Below, in pieces: positions 10,495 through 19,122 of a stretch of 64,000 nucleotides of DNA; within the stretch, counting starts at the first letter, position 1, and every line of letters starts with the position of its first letter. Origin of the DNA: Mameliella sp. MMSF_3455. Its GTDB lineage: Bacteria > Pseudomonadota > Alphaproteobacteria > Rhodobacterales > Rhodobacteraceae. The stretch covers positions 1-64,000 of the forward strand of contig NZ_JASHJL010000006.1 of NCBI RefSeq assembly GCF_030733205.1, read 5' to 3'. The notes beneath the pieces were generated by a model. It saw only the letters and a program-made list of their open reading frames with translations, did no database searches and had not been told where the DNA came from. A program made the position numbers and the translations under genes.

Positions 10495-11751
10495 TCAGCC
10501 GTTGTATTCCAGGATGTACATCCCGGCGTTGTAGTCGGACACGTAGCAAAGACCCTCTTTCGAGACCCAGATATCGGTCGACTGGATCACCTTCGCCCGG
10601 TTCGGGCGGCGGTCCATCAGCCGGGCCGGGGCAGGGGGCACGAAGGCCGCCGTCTCCTTGGGCTGATACTCGTTGGAGATGTCGTAGACCCGCACCCCTG
10701 CATTCTGTTGGGTCGCAAAGATCAACTGGTCGCTGACCATTCCGTCGGGGCGGTTCTCGTGGATGTTGTGGGGGCCGAAATGGGCACCCTTGGCACAGTA
10801 ATCCTCTTCGTTGGGGATCGGCACGGTGGCGATGCTGACCGGGTTGGACGGCTCGCGGATGTCGAAGATCCAGATGTGCTTGATCCCGTCTGCGCAGTTG
10901 TCCAGCACGGCCTCGTCGGCGACGACCAGCAGGTTGCGGTCGGGCAGGGGGAGCGCGTTGTGCGTCCCGCCGCCAAAGGGCGGGGACCAGTTGCGATGCA
11001 CGATCAGTTCCGGGTTGGTCCGGTCCTTGACGTCCATGATGACAAGCCCGCCGTCACGCCAGGCGCCATAGGCAGTGTCGCCGTGGACGATGGCGTGGTG
11101 CAGGCCGGCGCGCGCCTGGTCCTGCGACGGATCCTCGCCGGCGGCCACGTTCATGCCGGGCAGCCAGAAGCGGCCAGCCTCTTTCGGGTTGGTCGGATCG
11201 GCCATGTCGATGGTGATGAAGATGTAGTCCGTGAACCCGTCCAGCAGCGCCGAGGCATAGGCCCAGCGGCCGCCGGTGTACCACAGCCGGTGAATGCCGC
11301 CGCCCTCGATGTCCATGAAGCCGATCTTTTTCGGCTCTGCCGGGTTCTTGATGTCATAGACTGCCATGCCCGCGGTCCAGTCGCGCCCGGTCGAGGCAGT
11401 GGCGGCGGTGCCCACCTTGTCGCCCAGCTTGCCCTTGTAATATTCCTCTTCGTTCTGGAATTCCTCCGCCGCGAACATGTTCTTGGCGTTGATCACCAAG
11501 AGCAGGTCCTCGTGGGATTGCAGGTGGATGTTCCAGGTGTTGGGAGGGGCCGGGATATAGGCGACCGGCTTTGGTTCGCGCGGGTTGCGGCAATCGATCA
11601 CGCTGAACCCGTCCGAGAACATGTGACCGACGATGGCGTGGCCCTTGTTGACCATGAGTTGCACGCCATCGGGCCGTCCGCCCTGATCGGAATAGCCGAT
11701 CAGTTTCATGTTGCGCACGTGGTCGGGTGTGGGCAGGTCCGGTTGTGTCAT
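10495..11751 (-). CDS. LVIVD-repeat beta-propeller protein
   Basis: 418 aa made of repeated blades of the LVIVD type, each with a [GA]-[LF]-x-[VI]-x-D pattern: SDGFSVIDCRNPREP, AGMAVYDIKNPAEP, GGLVIMDVKDRTNP, HIWIFDIREPSNP, AGVRVYDISNEYQP. Such propellers occur in choice-of-anchor/selenium-binding-like proteins and are usually surface or periplasmic, but no N-terminal signal peptide is visible here. Many His and Asp residues at blade ends (NIHLQSH, GLHHAIVH, FGPHNIHENR) resemble metal sites of selenium-binding-protein and carotenoid-oxygenase propellers. Biochemical role unknown; the gene sits between the DctP-like and b561-like genes. Confidence 0.75.
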   Translation of the reverse strand: MTQPDLPTPDHVRNMKLIGYSDQGGRPDGVQLMVNKGHAIVGHMFSDGFSVIDCRNPREPKPVAYIPAPPNTWNIHLQSHEDLLLVINAKNMFAAEEFQNEEEYYKGKLGDKVGTAATASTGRDWTAGMAVYDIKNPAEPKKIGFMDIEGGGIHRLWYTGGRWAYASALLDGFTDYIFITIDMADPTNPKEAGRFWLPGMNVAAGEDPSQDQARAGLHHAIVHGDTAYGAWRDGGLVIMDVKDRTNPELIVHRNWSPPFGGGTHNALPLPDRNLLVVADEAVLDNCADGIKHIWIFDIREPSNPVSIATVPIPNEEDYCAKGAHFGPHNIHENRPDGMVSDQLIFATQQNAGVRVYDISNEYQPKETAAFVPPAPARLMDRRPNRAKVIQSTDIWVSKEGLCYVSDYNAGMYILEYNG

Positions 11752-11814
11752 CTGGGCTGTCTTTCCTTGCTTCGGGCCTTGGTTCGGGCCTTGTTTCTGG
11801 CCTTGGGTCCGGCG

Positions 11815-12744
11815 TCAGGCCGCGCTCAGTTCACGATCGAAGAGATCCCGCAGTTCTGGCGAAAAGGCCTTGCGGGTCTCGTCCACCTCGGGGCGGGTCG
11901 CGGCGGCGAAGGCGGCGCGCGTTTCGTCGTCAAGCTCGACCAGTTCGACGCCCTGCTTGCGCATCTCGTCGCCGCAGATCTGATCATCCTCTTCGGCGAA
12001 GCGGCGCTGCTCGGCGGTGGCGCGGTCGACGGCGCGCTGCAAACCGGCCCGCAGATCCGGGTCCAGCGTCCCGAGACGTTCGGCGTTGAACAGGACCAGC
12101 GCGACGCCCAGCAGGTGCCGGGTCAAAAGAATGTGCCGGTGGGTCTCATGCAGCTTGAAGTTCAGGATGTTGGTCAGCGGATTCTCCTGCGCATCGACCC
12201 GTCCCGTGACCACGGCCTCCGGCAGGTCGCGGACGTCTATGCTCTGCGGATCAAAGCCCAGGGCGCGGAACACGCGCTGGTGGGCCTCGTTGGCCAGTGT
12301 CCGGATCTTGAGCCCGTCGCAATCGGCCACGTTGCGGATCGGCGGCCCGCTGGAAATATGACGCAGCCCGTTGTCCCAGTAGCCCAGGACCTCGTAGCCG
12401 GTTGCCTTGGCGACCTCTGTCCGCAGACGGTCGCCAAGGGCGCCGTCCAGCAGCGCATAGGCGCGGCGCCGGTCGGGCACGACGAAATGCTGATCGAAGA
12501 GCCCAAGCTCTGGCACCCGCTTGGCAAGGTAGCTGGACGAGAAATAGCACCCGTCAAGGTCGCCGCTTTCGGTCAGGCTGAGAAGGTCGGCCGCCTTGTG
12601 CCCGCGGCTGACGATGTTTTCGTCGAAGACCAGGCGGATCTTGCCGCCTGTCTCTTCCTCGACCGCCTTTGCCAGCACCTGGCCGCCGCGGGTGTGAACG
12701 GAATTGGGGCCCTGGTAGCCCCCGAATTTCAACTCGATGCTCAT
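11815..12744 (-). CDS. TRAP DctP-family solute-binding-like protein without signal peptide
   Basis: 309 aa homologous over its whole length to TRAP periplasmic receptors: GLKIRTLANEAHQRVFRALG and DLPEAVVTGRVDAQENPLTNI match the substrate-arginine region and the tALqtGvvDGqENP motif of DctP. The frame begins MSIELKFGG, directly at the first beta strand; an in-frame TGA lies just upstream (after GAG GCC GCA), so there is no export signal. No dctQ/dctM adjoins. GAGG lies 5 bases before the ATG. It may be a cytoplasmic binding protein, be fed by another route, or have lost its signal. Confidence 0.8.
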   Translation of the reverse strand: MSIELKFGGYQGPNSVHTRGGQVLAKAVEEETGGKIRLVFDENIVSRGHKAADLLSLTESGDLDGCYFSSSYLAKRVPELGLFDQHFVVPDRRRAYALLDGALGDRLRTEVAKATGYEVLGYWDNGLRHISSGPPIRNVADCDGLKIRTLANEAHQRVFRALGFDPQSIDVRDLPEAVVTGRVDAQENPLTNILNFKLHETHRHILLTRHLLGVALVLFNAERLGTLDPDLRAGLQRAVDRATAEQRRFAEEDDQICGDEMRKQGVELVELDDETRAAFAAATRPEVDETRKAFSPELRDLFDRELSAA

Positions 12745-12751
12745 TGCGGCC

Positions 12752-13876
12752 TCACGTCAGCTCTTTCATCAGCTCTTCGGGATCCGGGGGCAGAGCGACC
12801 GGGGCGCCGCGCTTGGCCGAAAGATCCATCGCCATTGTCATCAGCAGGTTGCGGTGCCCGTCAGAGGCAGTCGCGTGCGGGGTGCTGGCCCCGGTGTAAA
12901 GCCGTTGGAACCAGGCGTTCGTCTCTTCCCGCATCGGCCCCCAAAGCTGGCCGTCGTGCAGGTCGCCCGGCGGATAGCTGGTCAGGAATTCCACATGCCG
13001 GTCCGGGGCCGTGTAGCCCTCGGGCGCATAGCCGGCGCCCTGGGCGAAATTCGTCGCCATGACAAGGTCGCGGTGGGTGTCCTCGATGTCGATCACGCCT
13101 TCGGAGCCGACAATGCCGATCTCGATCCCGTAGACCGCGCCCGGCCAGACCTCTGGCAGGCCCCAGGAAATGTTCATCGAGAACACCGAACCGTCATCCA
13201 TGGTGAAGATGCCGACCGTGGAATCCTTGGTGCCCCATTTGCCCAGGACCGGATCGGTTGATTGCGCAAAGACGGAGACGGGTTTCTTGCCCTCCAGCAG
13301 CCACAGCGACATGTCGAGGCTGTGTGTACCGGAGACGACCATCGGGGTCAGCGTGGCGCGTTCCTGCGTGCGCTGGACGGTGGCGATGGGGACCATGCGG
13401 TTCATGAAGGCGCGTGTGACCACCGTGTGAACGTCGCCGATCTGGCCGGTGATCAGGCGTTCCTTCACGGTCAGGAACCGGCGGCGGAAGCGGTTGGTGT
13501 AACCGATCACCGCGTCCAGCCCCGCCGACTGGATCGCGTCGAGGATCTGCGCCGATTGCCGCGCGTCGGTCGCCAGCGGCTTTTCGATGAACAGGGAATG
13601 TCCCTTTTCCACCGCCAGCATAGTGGGGTCGAAATGGAAGTTCTCGTCCGTTGCGATGATCGTCGCGGTCACCTCGGGCCGTTCCAGAAGCTCGCGGTAG
13701 TCGTTGGTGAAGAAATCGGCCTGGACGTCCTCGGCCAGTTTCTGGCCGATGTCCGATTTCAGATCGCACAAGCCGATCCAACCGACCCCGGGGTAGGCGC
13801 GCGCCAGTTCGGCGCGTATCCGGCCGATAGTACCGCACCCGACAATGGCCAACCCGATCTGATTTCGTTCCTGCAT
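12752..13876 (-). CDS. Gfo/Idh/MocA family oxidoreductase
   Basis: 374 aa NAD(P)-dependent oxidoreductase. N-terminal Rossmann motif AIVGCGTIGRIRAE and the family signature FIEKPLATDARQSAQ; SGTHSLDMSLWLLEG holds the His-x3-Asp-like active-site region. Likely oxidises or reduces a cyclic polyol or sugar-like substrate. The ATG at 13876 has GGGAGA 4 bases upstream; a GTG at 13888 is less likely. The start lies 12 bases after the tctA stop, so it is translationally close to the transporter genes and may act on the imported compound. Confidence 0.87.
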   Translation of the reverse strand: MQERNQIGLAIVGCGTIGRIRAELARAYPGVGWIGLCDLKSDIGQKLAEDVQADFFTNDYRELLERPEVTATIIATDENFHFDPTMLAVEKGHSLFIEKPLATDARQSAQILDAIQSAGLDAVIGYTNRFRRRFLTVKERLITGQIGDVHTVVTRAFMNRMVPIATVQRTQERATLTPMVVSGTHSLDMSLWLLEGKKPVSVFAQSTDPVLGKWGTKDSTVGIFTMDDGSVFSMNISWGLPEVWPGAVYGIEIGIVGSEGVIDIEDTHRDLVMATNFAQGAGYAPEGYTAPDRHVEFLTSYPPGDLHDGQLWGPMREETNAWFQRLYTGASTPHATASDGHRNLLMTMAMDLSAKRGAPVALPPDPEELMKELT

Positions 13877-13888
13877 GGTGTCTCCCAC

Positions 13889-15406
13889 TTAACTTGCTGT
13901 TCCATCGGCCTGTTCACCGACGGTATCTTTTCCTGAACGCGCCGCCCGGATCATCCGGACAGCACCTTCCACGATCACGAGTCCGACGCAGATCATCAGG
14001 AAGGTCCCGATCCACTGCGACAGGACGAACCCGGCGCTTTCGCCTTCGAACACCAGCAGCGACCGGCGCACGTTCTCGTCCGCGAGAGGCGCCAGGATCA
14101 CGCCCAGCACGACCGGCGCGACCGGGAACTTGAACACCGAGAACAACCAGCCGACGACCCCGGCGGTGAACATCACCCAGACGTCGAACATCGACAGTTT
14201 CACCGCGTAGGCGCCGATGATGCAGACCGGCAGGATCATCGGCATGAGGATGCCGCGCGGCAGGCTGAACAGCTTGACGCAGGGGCCGATCAGGGCGAAG
14301 GCGGCCAGGTACATCAGGATGTTGGCCACGATCAGCGCCGAGTAGATGAAGTAGATCAGGCCCGGGTGATCGATTTCGATGGTCGGGCCGACGACGACGT
14401 TCTTGAGCGTCAGTGCCGCCAGTAGCGCCGCGGCCGCCGCGTTTCCGGGGATCCCCAGCGCCAGGGTGGGCAGCATCGAGCCGCCGATATTGGCGTTGTT
14501 GGCGGTTTCGGCGCAGACCAGCGCATGATAGCTGCCCTTGCCCCATTTCGCTCGGTCCTCGGAATTCGCGCGGCGCCGTCCGACGTCATAGGCCAGGAAC
14601 GAGGCCACGTTGGCCCCGGCGCCCGGAATCGCGCCGATGAAGGTGCCCATGATGCCCGAACGAACGGCCGAGGGCGTATAGCGCGCCAGCAGCCTGAGCG
14701 GCGGGAACACCCGGCCCACGTCCGACGGGATCGTAGGCATGTCCTTGGCGGGCAGGGTGCGCAGGATTTCGGCCATGCCGAACAGGCCGATCAGCACTGC
14801 AACATAGGAAACGCCGTCGAAGAGCGCGAAGGAATCGAAGGTGAAACGGGGGACCGCGTGGATCGCGTCGAGGCCAATGAAGGCGATCAACATTCCGAGC
14901 CACCCGGAGATCCAACCCTTGATGGGCAGCGATCCAGCGGCCATCGTGCCGGACACCATGATCCCGATCACCGCCAACCAGAACATCTCCCACGAGCGGA
15001 AGTTCAGCGCGAAGGTTAGGATCACCGGGATGATCAAGACCAGCAAGATGATCCCGATGCCACCGCCGATGAAGGAGGCGGCGATCGACATGCCAAGCGC
15101 CTGTCCGCCTTCGCCCCGTTGGGCAAGCTGGTGGCCCTCGATCATGGTCGGCACCGCGTCGGGCGTTCCGGGAATATTGATGAGCACGGCAGAGATGGCG
15201 CCACCGAACACGCTGCCGGTGTAGACGCCCAGCATGAAGGAGATGGCGACCTCCTGCGACATGCCGGCCGACAGGCCGATCAGCAGGCCCATGGCCATCG
15301 TTGTCGACAAGCCCGGAAGGGCGCCCCAGATGATCCCGAGGCTGACCCCGGCAAGGGTCATCATCAGCAGGTAGGGCGTCAGCGCAAGAAGAAGGCCGTC
15401 GATCAT
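13889..15406 (-). CDS. tctA: tripartite tricarboxylate transporter TctA, large membrane subunit
   Basis: 505 aa, about 11-12 hydrophobic segments, typical TctA length. Conserved family segments: LGIIWGALPGLSTTMAMGLLIGLS at the first helix pair, GVYTGSVFGGAISAVLINIPGTP, and the second-half GTFIGAIPGAGANVASFLAYD and GGSMLPTLALGIPGNAAAAALL. Acts with TctB and a TctC receptor in sodium- or proton-driven uptake of carboxylates. The ATG at 15406 shares a base with the tctB stop (TGATG) and has GGGGA 8 bases upstream. Gene order in transcription is tctC, tctC, tctB, tctA. Confidence 0.95.
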   Translation of the reverse strand: MIDGLLLALTPYLLMMTLAGVSLGIIWGALPGLSTTMAMGLLIGLSAGMSQEVAISFMLGVYTGSVFGGAISAVLINIPGTPDAVPTMIEGHQLAQRGEGGQALGMSIAASFIGGGIGIILLVLIIPVILTFALNFRSWEMFWLAVIGIMVSGTMAAGSLPIKGWISGWLGMLIAFIGLDAIHAVPRFTFDSFALFDGVSYVAVLIGLFGMAEILRTLPAKDMPTIPSDVGRVFPPLRLLARYTPSAVRSGIMGTFIGAIPGAGANVASFLAYDVGRRRANSEDRAKWGKGSYHALVCAETANNANIGGSMLPTLALGIPGNAAAAALLAALTLKNVVVGPTIEIDHPGLIYFIYSALIVANILMYLAAFALIGPCVKLFSLPRGILMPMILPVCIIGAYAVKLSMFDVWVMFTAGVVGWLFSVFKFPVAPVVLGVILAPLADENVRRSLLVFEGESAGFVLSQWIGTFLMICVGLVIVEGAVRMIRAARSGKDTVGEQADGTAS

Positions 15407-15972
15407 CAGAATGTCCCCGGAAGTGGAATTTTGAACACCAGCTGGAAGACCAGCGACAGGACCAGCGTCCAGCAAGTCGCGATGGTTGTCGTGATCCAGA
15501 TCGGGCCGCGCCAGCTGAGGTGCATGATCACGGCAAGCGTCAGGATCGTGGCCGGTTCGAACGCCGTGAAGGAAAGGTTCAGCCCCAACAGGTCAAGCCG
15601 GTATTGGAAGGCCAGGAACTGGAGCGCGGCGATATAGGTCGCGACGCCGCCAGCCAGGATGAGGGTCCGCAGGTCGGTCGCCACATCGCGGCCGTCCAGA
15701 AGCGGAACGCGCACGCCGCTGCGATACCGCGAGACCGCGGATGCGCCCAGCCCCAGTGCCATGAGCAGCAGCGAGGCCGACACGATGAAGGGCAGCAGCC
15801 CGGGCGCGGTTCTCAGCCCGCCGGGAACCGGCAGGCGCAGCGAGGCGATCATGACGGCAACCGCGATCGTGATCAGGATTGCCGTGGCGACCAGGTCGAG
15901 CACGGGCGACGCGTAGCCGGTGCCGGCCTCTTCGCCCTCAAACTCGAACTCGGGGTCTTTGGAATTGGACAT
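15406..15972 (-). CDS. tctB: tripartite tricarboxylate transporter TctB, small membrane subunit
   Basis: 188 aa with about four hydrophobic helices (LVATAILITIAVAVMIASL, LLPFIVSASLLLMALGLG, TLILAGGVATYIAAL, and the C-terminal TTIATCWTLVLSLVFQLVF) after a 25-residue acidic cytoplasmic start. GGLRTAPGLLPFIV is the region matching TctB proteins (x-x-P-G-x-x-P). TGA overlaps the tctA ATG. RBS GGA 7 bases before the ATG. Preceded by a GC-rich intercistronic hairpin (16000-16017). Confidence 0.9.
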   Translation of the reverse strand: MSNSKDPEFEFEGEEAGTGYASPVLDLVATAILITIAVAVMIASLRLPVPGGLRTAPGLLPFIVSASLLLMALGLGASAVSRYRSGVRVPLLDGRDVATDLRTLILAGGVATYIAALQFLAFQYRLDLLGLNLSFTAFEPATILTLAVIMHLSWRGPIWITTTIATCWTLVLSLVFQLVFKIPLPGTF

Positions 15973-15999
15973 GACGTTTTCCGTCGGTTCAGGAGAGGA

Positions 16000-16017
16000 G
16001 CCCGCGCACGCGCGGGC
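16000..16017 (-). terminator. intercistronic hairpin between tctC and tctB
   Basis: GCCCGCGC-AC-GCGCGGGC, 8-bp perfect arms with a 2-base gap, between the tctC stop and the tctB start and without a U-tract. Likely attenuates read-through or protects the upstream tctC message, giving excess receptor over membrane subunits. Confidence 0.5.
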
Positions 16018-16036
16018 CCCTGCCAGGTGTCAGGTA

Positions 16037-17152
16037 TCAGGTGTTCGACTTGATCGGCGGCGGCACGTAGCCCTGTGGCGGCCACCAGCTGTCGAAATCG
16101 GCCGGGGCGGGCAGGCCCAGCTCTTCGGCGGATCTGACCTCGGCACCGATTTGGTCGGCGTTCTTGTTGAAGATGTCGGCGGTGAGCGCCTCCATCAACG
16201 CGCCTTCGCGGTCCGCTTCCTCGCCGATCTTGATGTCGGCCTGATAGTACTTGGAGGCCAACAGTTCGAGGAACCCTTCGGAGCTTGCCGCTTCCACGAA
16301 GGCATCCGAGATCTCCTGCAGGATTTCCGGCGGCGTGTCCCGCTTCACCATGAAGTTGTAGGTCGAGCCGGCCGGCGTGTTCGTGGCGCCCGGGATCGCG
16401 GTGCTGAGGGTCGGCAGCACGGTGCCGTCTTCCAGGGTGATGTCCTTGCCGGTGGTCTGCACCAGGCACCGCATGTCGCCCGAGCGGATGAGGTCGATCT
16501 GCTCATGCAGGCCGCCGCCGGAGATGTCGGTTTCACCCTGCAGCCCGGCCAGCGTTGCCGGCTTGCCGCCCTGGTAGGGAACGTACTTGAGCTGGATACC
16601 CGCCGCGTCGGCGATGATCAGGGCGGCCTCGTGCCAGACCCCACCGGTGCCCGAGGTCGAGATCGAAAGTCCGCCGGGATCGGCCTTGGCGGCATCGATC
16701 ACGTCCTGGATCGTCTGATAGGGGCTGTCGGTCCGGACGGCCCAGGCGGCAGGCGCGCTGCCCGCCTTGAACGGCAGCCAGTCTTCCCAGGGGGTGAACT
16801 CGGCATGGCCCATGACACGGACAAAGCGGTTGTAATTGGCGGCGCCCAGAATGGTGTAGCCGTCGGCCGGGGCATTCGAGACGAACCGTGTCGCCACGCC
16901 GCCAACCGCGCCGGGCCGGTTCTGGACCTGGATCGTCCAGCCCCTTGCGTTGGCCATCTCCTCGGCCAGCTTGCGCATGATCGTGTCGGTGCCGCCGCCC
17001 GCCGCGTACATCACGACGATGGTGATCGGACGTTCCGGGTAGCCAGCGGCCAGTGCCGCAGACGGCATGGTGATGTGAAGGGATGCGAAGCCGGCGGCTG
17101 CGCCTCCCAGGAATGTCCTTCTGCTAGGACCATTTCCATTGAACTTTGTCAT
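16037..17152 (-). CDS. tctC: TctC-family solute receptor, copy 1 (Tat signal)
   Basis: 371 aa, about 50 longer than usual TctC (Bug family). The N-terminus has a twin-arginine motif (SRRTFLGG, residues 10-17) and a hydrophobic stretch ending at ALAAGYPERP, so export is probably by Tat, which is unusual in this family. Mature protein landmarks: YPERPITIVVMYAAGGGTDTIMR, NRPGAVGGVATRFV, NAPADGYTILG, TSGTGG. The extra length includes a Trp-rich C-terminus (DFDSWWPPQGYVPPP). Strongly similar to copy 2 at 17285-18400, from which it seems to derive by tandem duplication. GGGAGG precedes the ATG. Confidence 0.93.
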   Translation of the reverse strand: MTKFNGNGPSRRTFLGGAAAGFASLHITMPSAALAAGYPERPITIVVMYAAGGGTDTIMRKLAEEMANARGWTIQVQNRPGAVGGVATRFVSNAPADGYTILGAANYNRFVRVMGHAEFTPWEDWLPFKAGSAPAAWAVRTDSPYQTIQDVIDAAKADPGGLSISTSGTGGVWHEAALIIADAAGIQLKYVPYQGGKPATLAGLQGETDISGGGLHEQIDLIRSGDMRCLVQTTGKDITLEDGTVLPTLSTAIPGATNTPAGSTYNFMVKRDTPPEILQEISDAFVEAASSEGFLELLASKYYQADIKIGEEADREGALMEALTADIFNKNADQIGAEVRSAEELGLPAPADFDSWWPPQGYVPPPIKSNT

Positions 17153-17185
17153 TTCATCCTCCCTTTGGGTGTGACGTTTCTGCTC

Positions 17186-17218
17186 GGTTCAGGCTCTTGT
17201 TTCGGGCAGGTCGCCCGG
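17186..17218 (-). pseudogene. remnant of the CMD-gene 3' end left by tctC duplication
   Basis: The bases just upstream of tctC copy 1 (GGTTCAGGCTCTTGTTTCGG and onward) closely match 18437-18468, the last codons and stop of the CMD-family gene upstream of tctC copy 2. The flanking CCTCCCTT leader is shared too. This indicates that the duplicated unit included the end of the CMD gene. Confidence 0.6.
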
Positions 17219-17284
17219 CACTCGTGACTGCCTGGACCTGCGCCGGGGACGGGTATCCGCATCGGCGCGGGTCGCTGCCCTTTG

Positions 17285-18400
17285 TCAGGTGTTCGACTTG
17301 ATCGGCGGCGGCACATAGCCCTGTGGCGGCCACCAGCTGTCGAAATCGGCGGGATCGGGCAGGCCCAGTTCCTCTGCGGTCCGGACCTCGGTACCCAGCT
17401 GGTCGGAGTACTTGTTGAAGATCTGGGTCGTCATCGACTCCATCAGAGCGCCTTCGCGGTCGGCCTCTTCACCGATCTTGATGTCGGCAAGCAGGTACTT
17501 GGAGGCGAGGAATTCGCGATACTCGTCCGAGCTGGTCGCCTGGAGGAAGGCATCGGCGATTTCCTGGAGCGCGTCCGCAGGCACGTCGCGGGGCACCATC
17601 AGGTTCATGGTTGCGGTGACGGGCAGGTTGGCCGCGGAGGGAATGACCGTACCCAGCGTCGGCAGCACGGTGCCGTCGTCCAGCGTCACGTCCTTGCCCG
17701 AGGTCTGCAGCAGGCAGCGCAGATCGCCGGAACGGATCAGGTCGATCTGTTCATGCAGGCCGCCACCGGCAATATCGGTTTCGCCCTGCAGGCCGGCCAG
17801 CGTTGCGGGTTTGCCGCCCTGGTAGGGGACGTACTTCAGGTCGATCCCGGCCGCGTCGGCGATGATCATCGCCATCTCGTGCCAGTTGCCACCGGTGCCC
17901 GAGGTCGACAGTGTCACGGTCCCCGGGTTGGCCTGTGCCGCCTCGATGACGTCGTCCAACGTCTTGAAGGGGCTGTCGGCGCGCACCGCCCAAGAGGCCG
18001 AGGCCGCGGCAGCCTTGAACGGCAGCCAGTCTTCCCAGGGCGTGAACTCGGCATGGCCCAGCACCCGGACGAACCTGTTGTAGTTGCCGGCGCCGAGAAT
18101 GGTGTAGCCGTCGGAGGGGGCATTGGCGACGAACCGTGTCGCCACGCCACCGACCGCGCCGGGCCGGTTCTGCACCTGGATCGTCCAGCCCTTTGCCTTG
18201 GCCATCCCGTCGGCCACCTTGCGCATGACCGTGTCGGTGCCGCCTCCCGCGGCATACATCACCACGATATTGACGGGCCGTTCCGGGTAGCCGGCTGCGC
18301 GTGCCATGGTGGGCATGGTGATCTGAAGCGTCGCGACGCCAGCGGCCGCCCCCCCCAGGAAAGCCCGTCTGGTCGGAGTCCTTCGATTGAAGTCCGTCAT
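17285..18400 (-). CDS. tctC: TctC-family solute receptor, copy 2 (Tat signal)
   Basis: 371 aa, same length and architecture as copy 1. Twin-arginine motif TRRAFLGG at residues 10-17, cleavage expected near ARAAGYPERP. Shares the identical C-terminal 20 residues (from DFDSWWPPQ) and the segments ADREGALME, GYTILGA-NYNRFVRV and HAEFTPWEDWLPFK with copy 1. Differences concentrate around the ligand pocket region (residues about 190-310). One tctA/tctB pair follows both receptors, so they may widen the substrate range or dose the receptor. Expressed from the GntR-headed operon (inference). Confidence 0.93.
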   Translation of the reverse strand: MTDFNRRTPTRRAFLGGAAAGVATLQITMPTMARAAGYPERPVNIVVMYAAGGGTDTVMRKVADGMAKAKGWTIQVQNRPGAVGGVATRFVANAPSDGYTILGAGNYNRFVRVLGHAEFTPWEDWLPFKAAAASASWAVRADSPFKTLDDVIEAAQANPGTVTLSTSGTGGNWHEMAMIIADAAGIDLKYVPYQGGKPATLAGLQGETDIAGGGLHEQIDLIRSGDLRCLLQTSGKDVTLDDGTVLPTLGTVIPSAANLPVTATMNLMVPRDVPADALQEIADAFLQATSSDEYREFLASKYLLADIKIGEEADREGALMESMTTQIFNKYSDQLGTEVRTAEELGLPDPADFDSWWPPQGYVPPPIKSNT

Positions 18401-18438
18401 GTCTTCCTCCCTTATGTCGGTTGTCGAGCCTGCTTTGG

Positions 18439-19032
18439 TCAGGTCTTGTTGCCGGGCAGGTCGCCCGGGCCGTGGTAGTCGCTATTGCCGATGAACGAGG
18501 TCACGGAGTCTTCGAGATCGGTCTGCATCAGCGCGTTCCAGCGGTTGTTGAAACCGAACAGCGCGATCACCGCCCCGATCTCGACGATTTGCGCCTCCGA
18601 GAAGTGCTCTCGCAGGATAGCCATGTCCTCGGGGGTGGCGTAGGAGGGGCATTGCCCGCCGGTCATCGCCACCCGCAGCGCGGCGCGTTCGCCCTCGGAG
18701 AACAGCGGCGAGGTCTCGAATTCCCACAGCGCCTCTAGCTTGTCCTGAGGCACGCCGTTGTCGGCACCGTTCTTGAAGGTATGGGCGGAACAGTATTCGC
18801 AGCCATTCGCCAGGCTGGTGACATGGGCCACCATCCAGCGCAGCGCGGGATCGACCGTGCCGTCCGGATTGCGGACCACGGCGCGGATCAGTTCCAGCAC
18901 GGCCTTGGCAATTTCCGGGCGGTGCGACAGGGCCAGCATGGAGTTGGCGACAAATCCGGTGGCCGAGGCGAGCCATTCGATATCCGCCTTGGCTTCGGAA
19001 TCGTTCAGGTCGAGCGGGGCTACATATGGCAT
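18439..19032 (-). CDS. carboxymuconolactone decarboxylase / AhpD-like family protein
   Basis: 197 aa from the ATG for MPYVAP; an in-frame TTG 39 bases upstream is possible but has a poor context. The signature is CEYCSAHT (CxxC plus His), as in alkylhydroperoxidase AhpD. Helices before and after (RWMVAHVTSLANG, EIGAVIALFGFNNRWN) fit the CMD domain. Likely a thiol-dependent peroxidase or redox partner. It lies between the GST and the tandem tctC genes. A second AhpD-like protein is at 2564-3256. Confidence 0.8.
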   Translation of the reverse strand: MPYVAPLDLNDSEAKADIEWLASATGFVANSMLALSHRPEIAKAVLELIRAVVRNPDGTVDPALRWMVAHVTSLANGCEYCSAHTFKNGADNGVPQDKLEALWEFETSPLFSEGERAALRVAMTGGQCPSYATPEDMAILREHFSEAQIVEIGAVIALFGFNNRWNALMQTDLEDSVTSFIGNSDYHGPGDLPGNKT

Positions 19033-19122
19033 GATCTTGCTTTCAGCTTTCGTGTGTTTCAGTGGCGGCAATCGTTTGGCGGTCGGCCGTCCGGCTGATC
19101 CGCCGGGCGGCTGGGTCCGCGG

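Noticed and set aside
9766-13062. Open plus-strand frame of about 1,100 codons
   Set aside because: Antisense shadow of four well-identified minus-strand genes; its translation is low-complexity His/Gly/Arg-rich with no domain pattern, as expected for the complement of GC-rich coding DNA.
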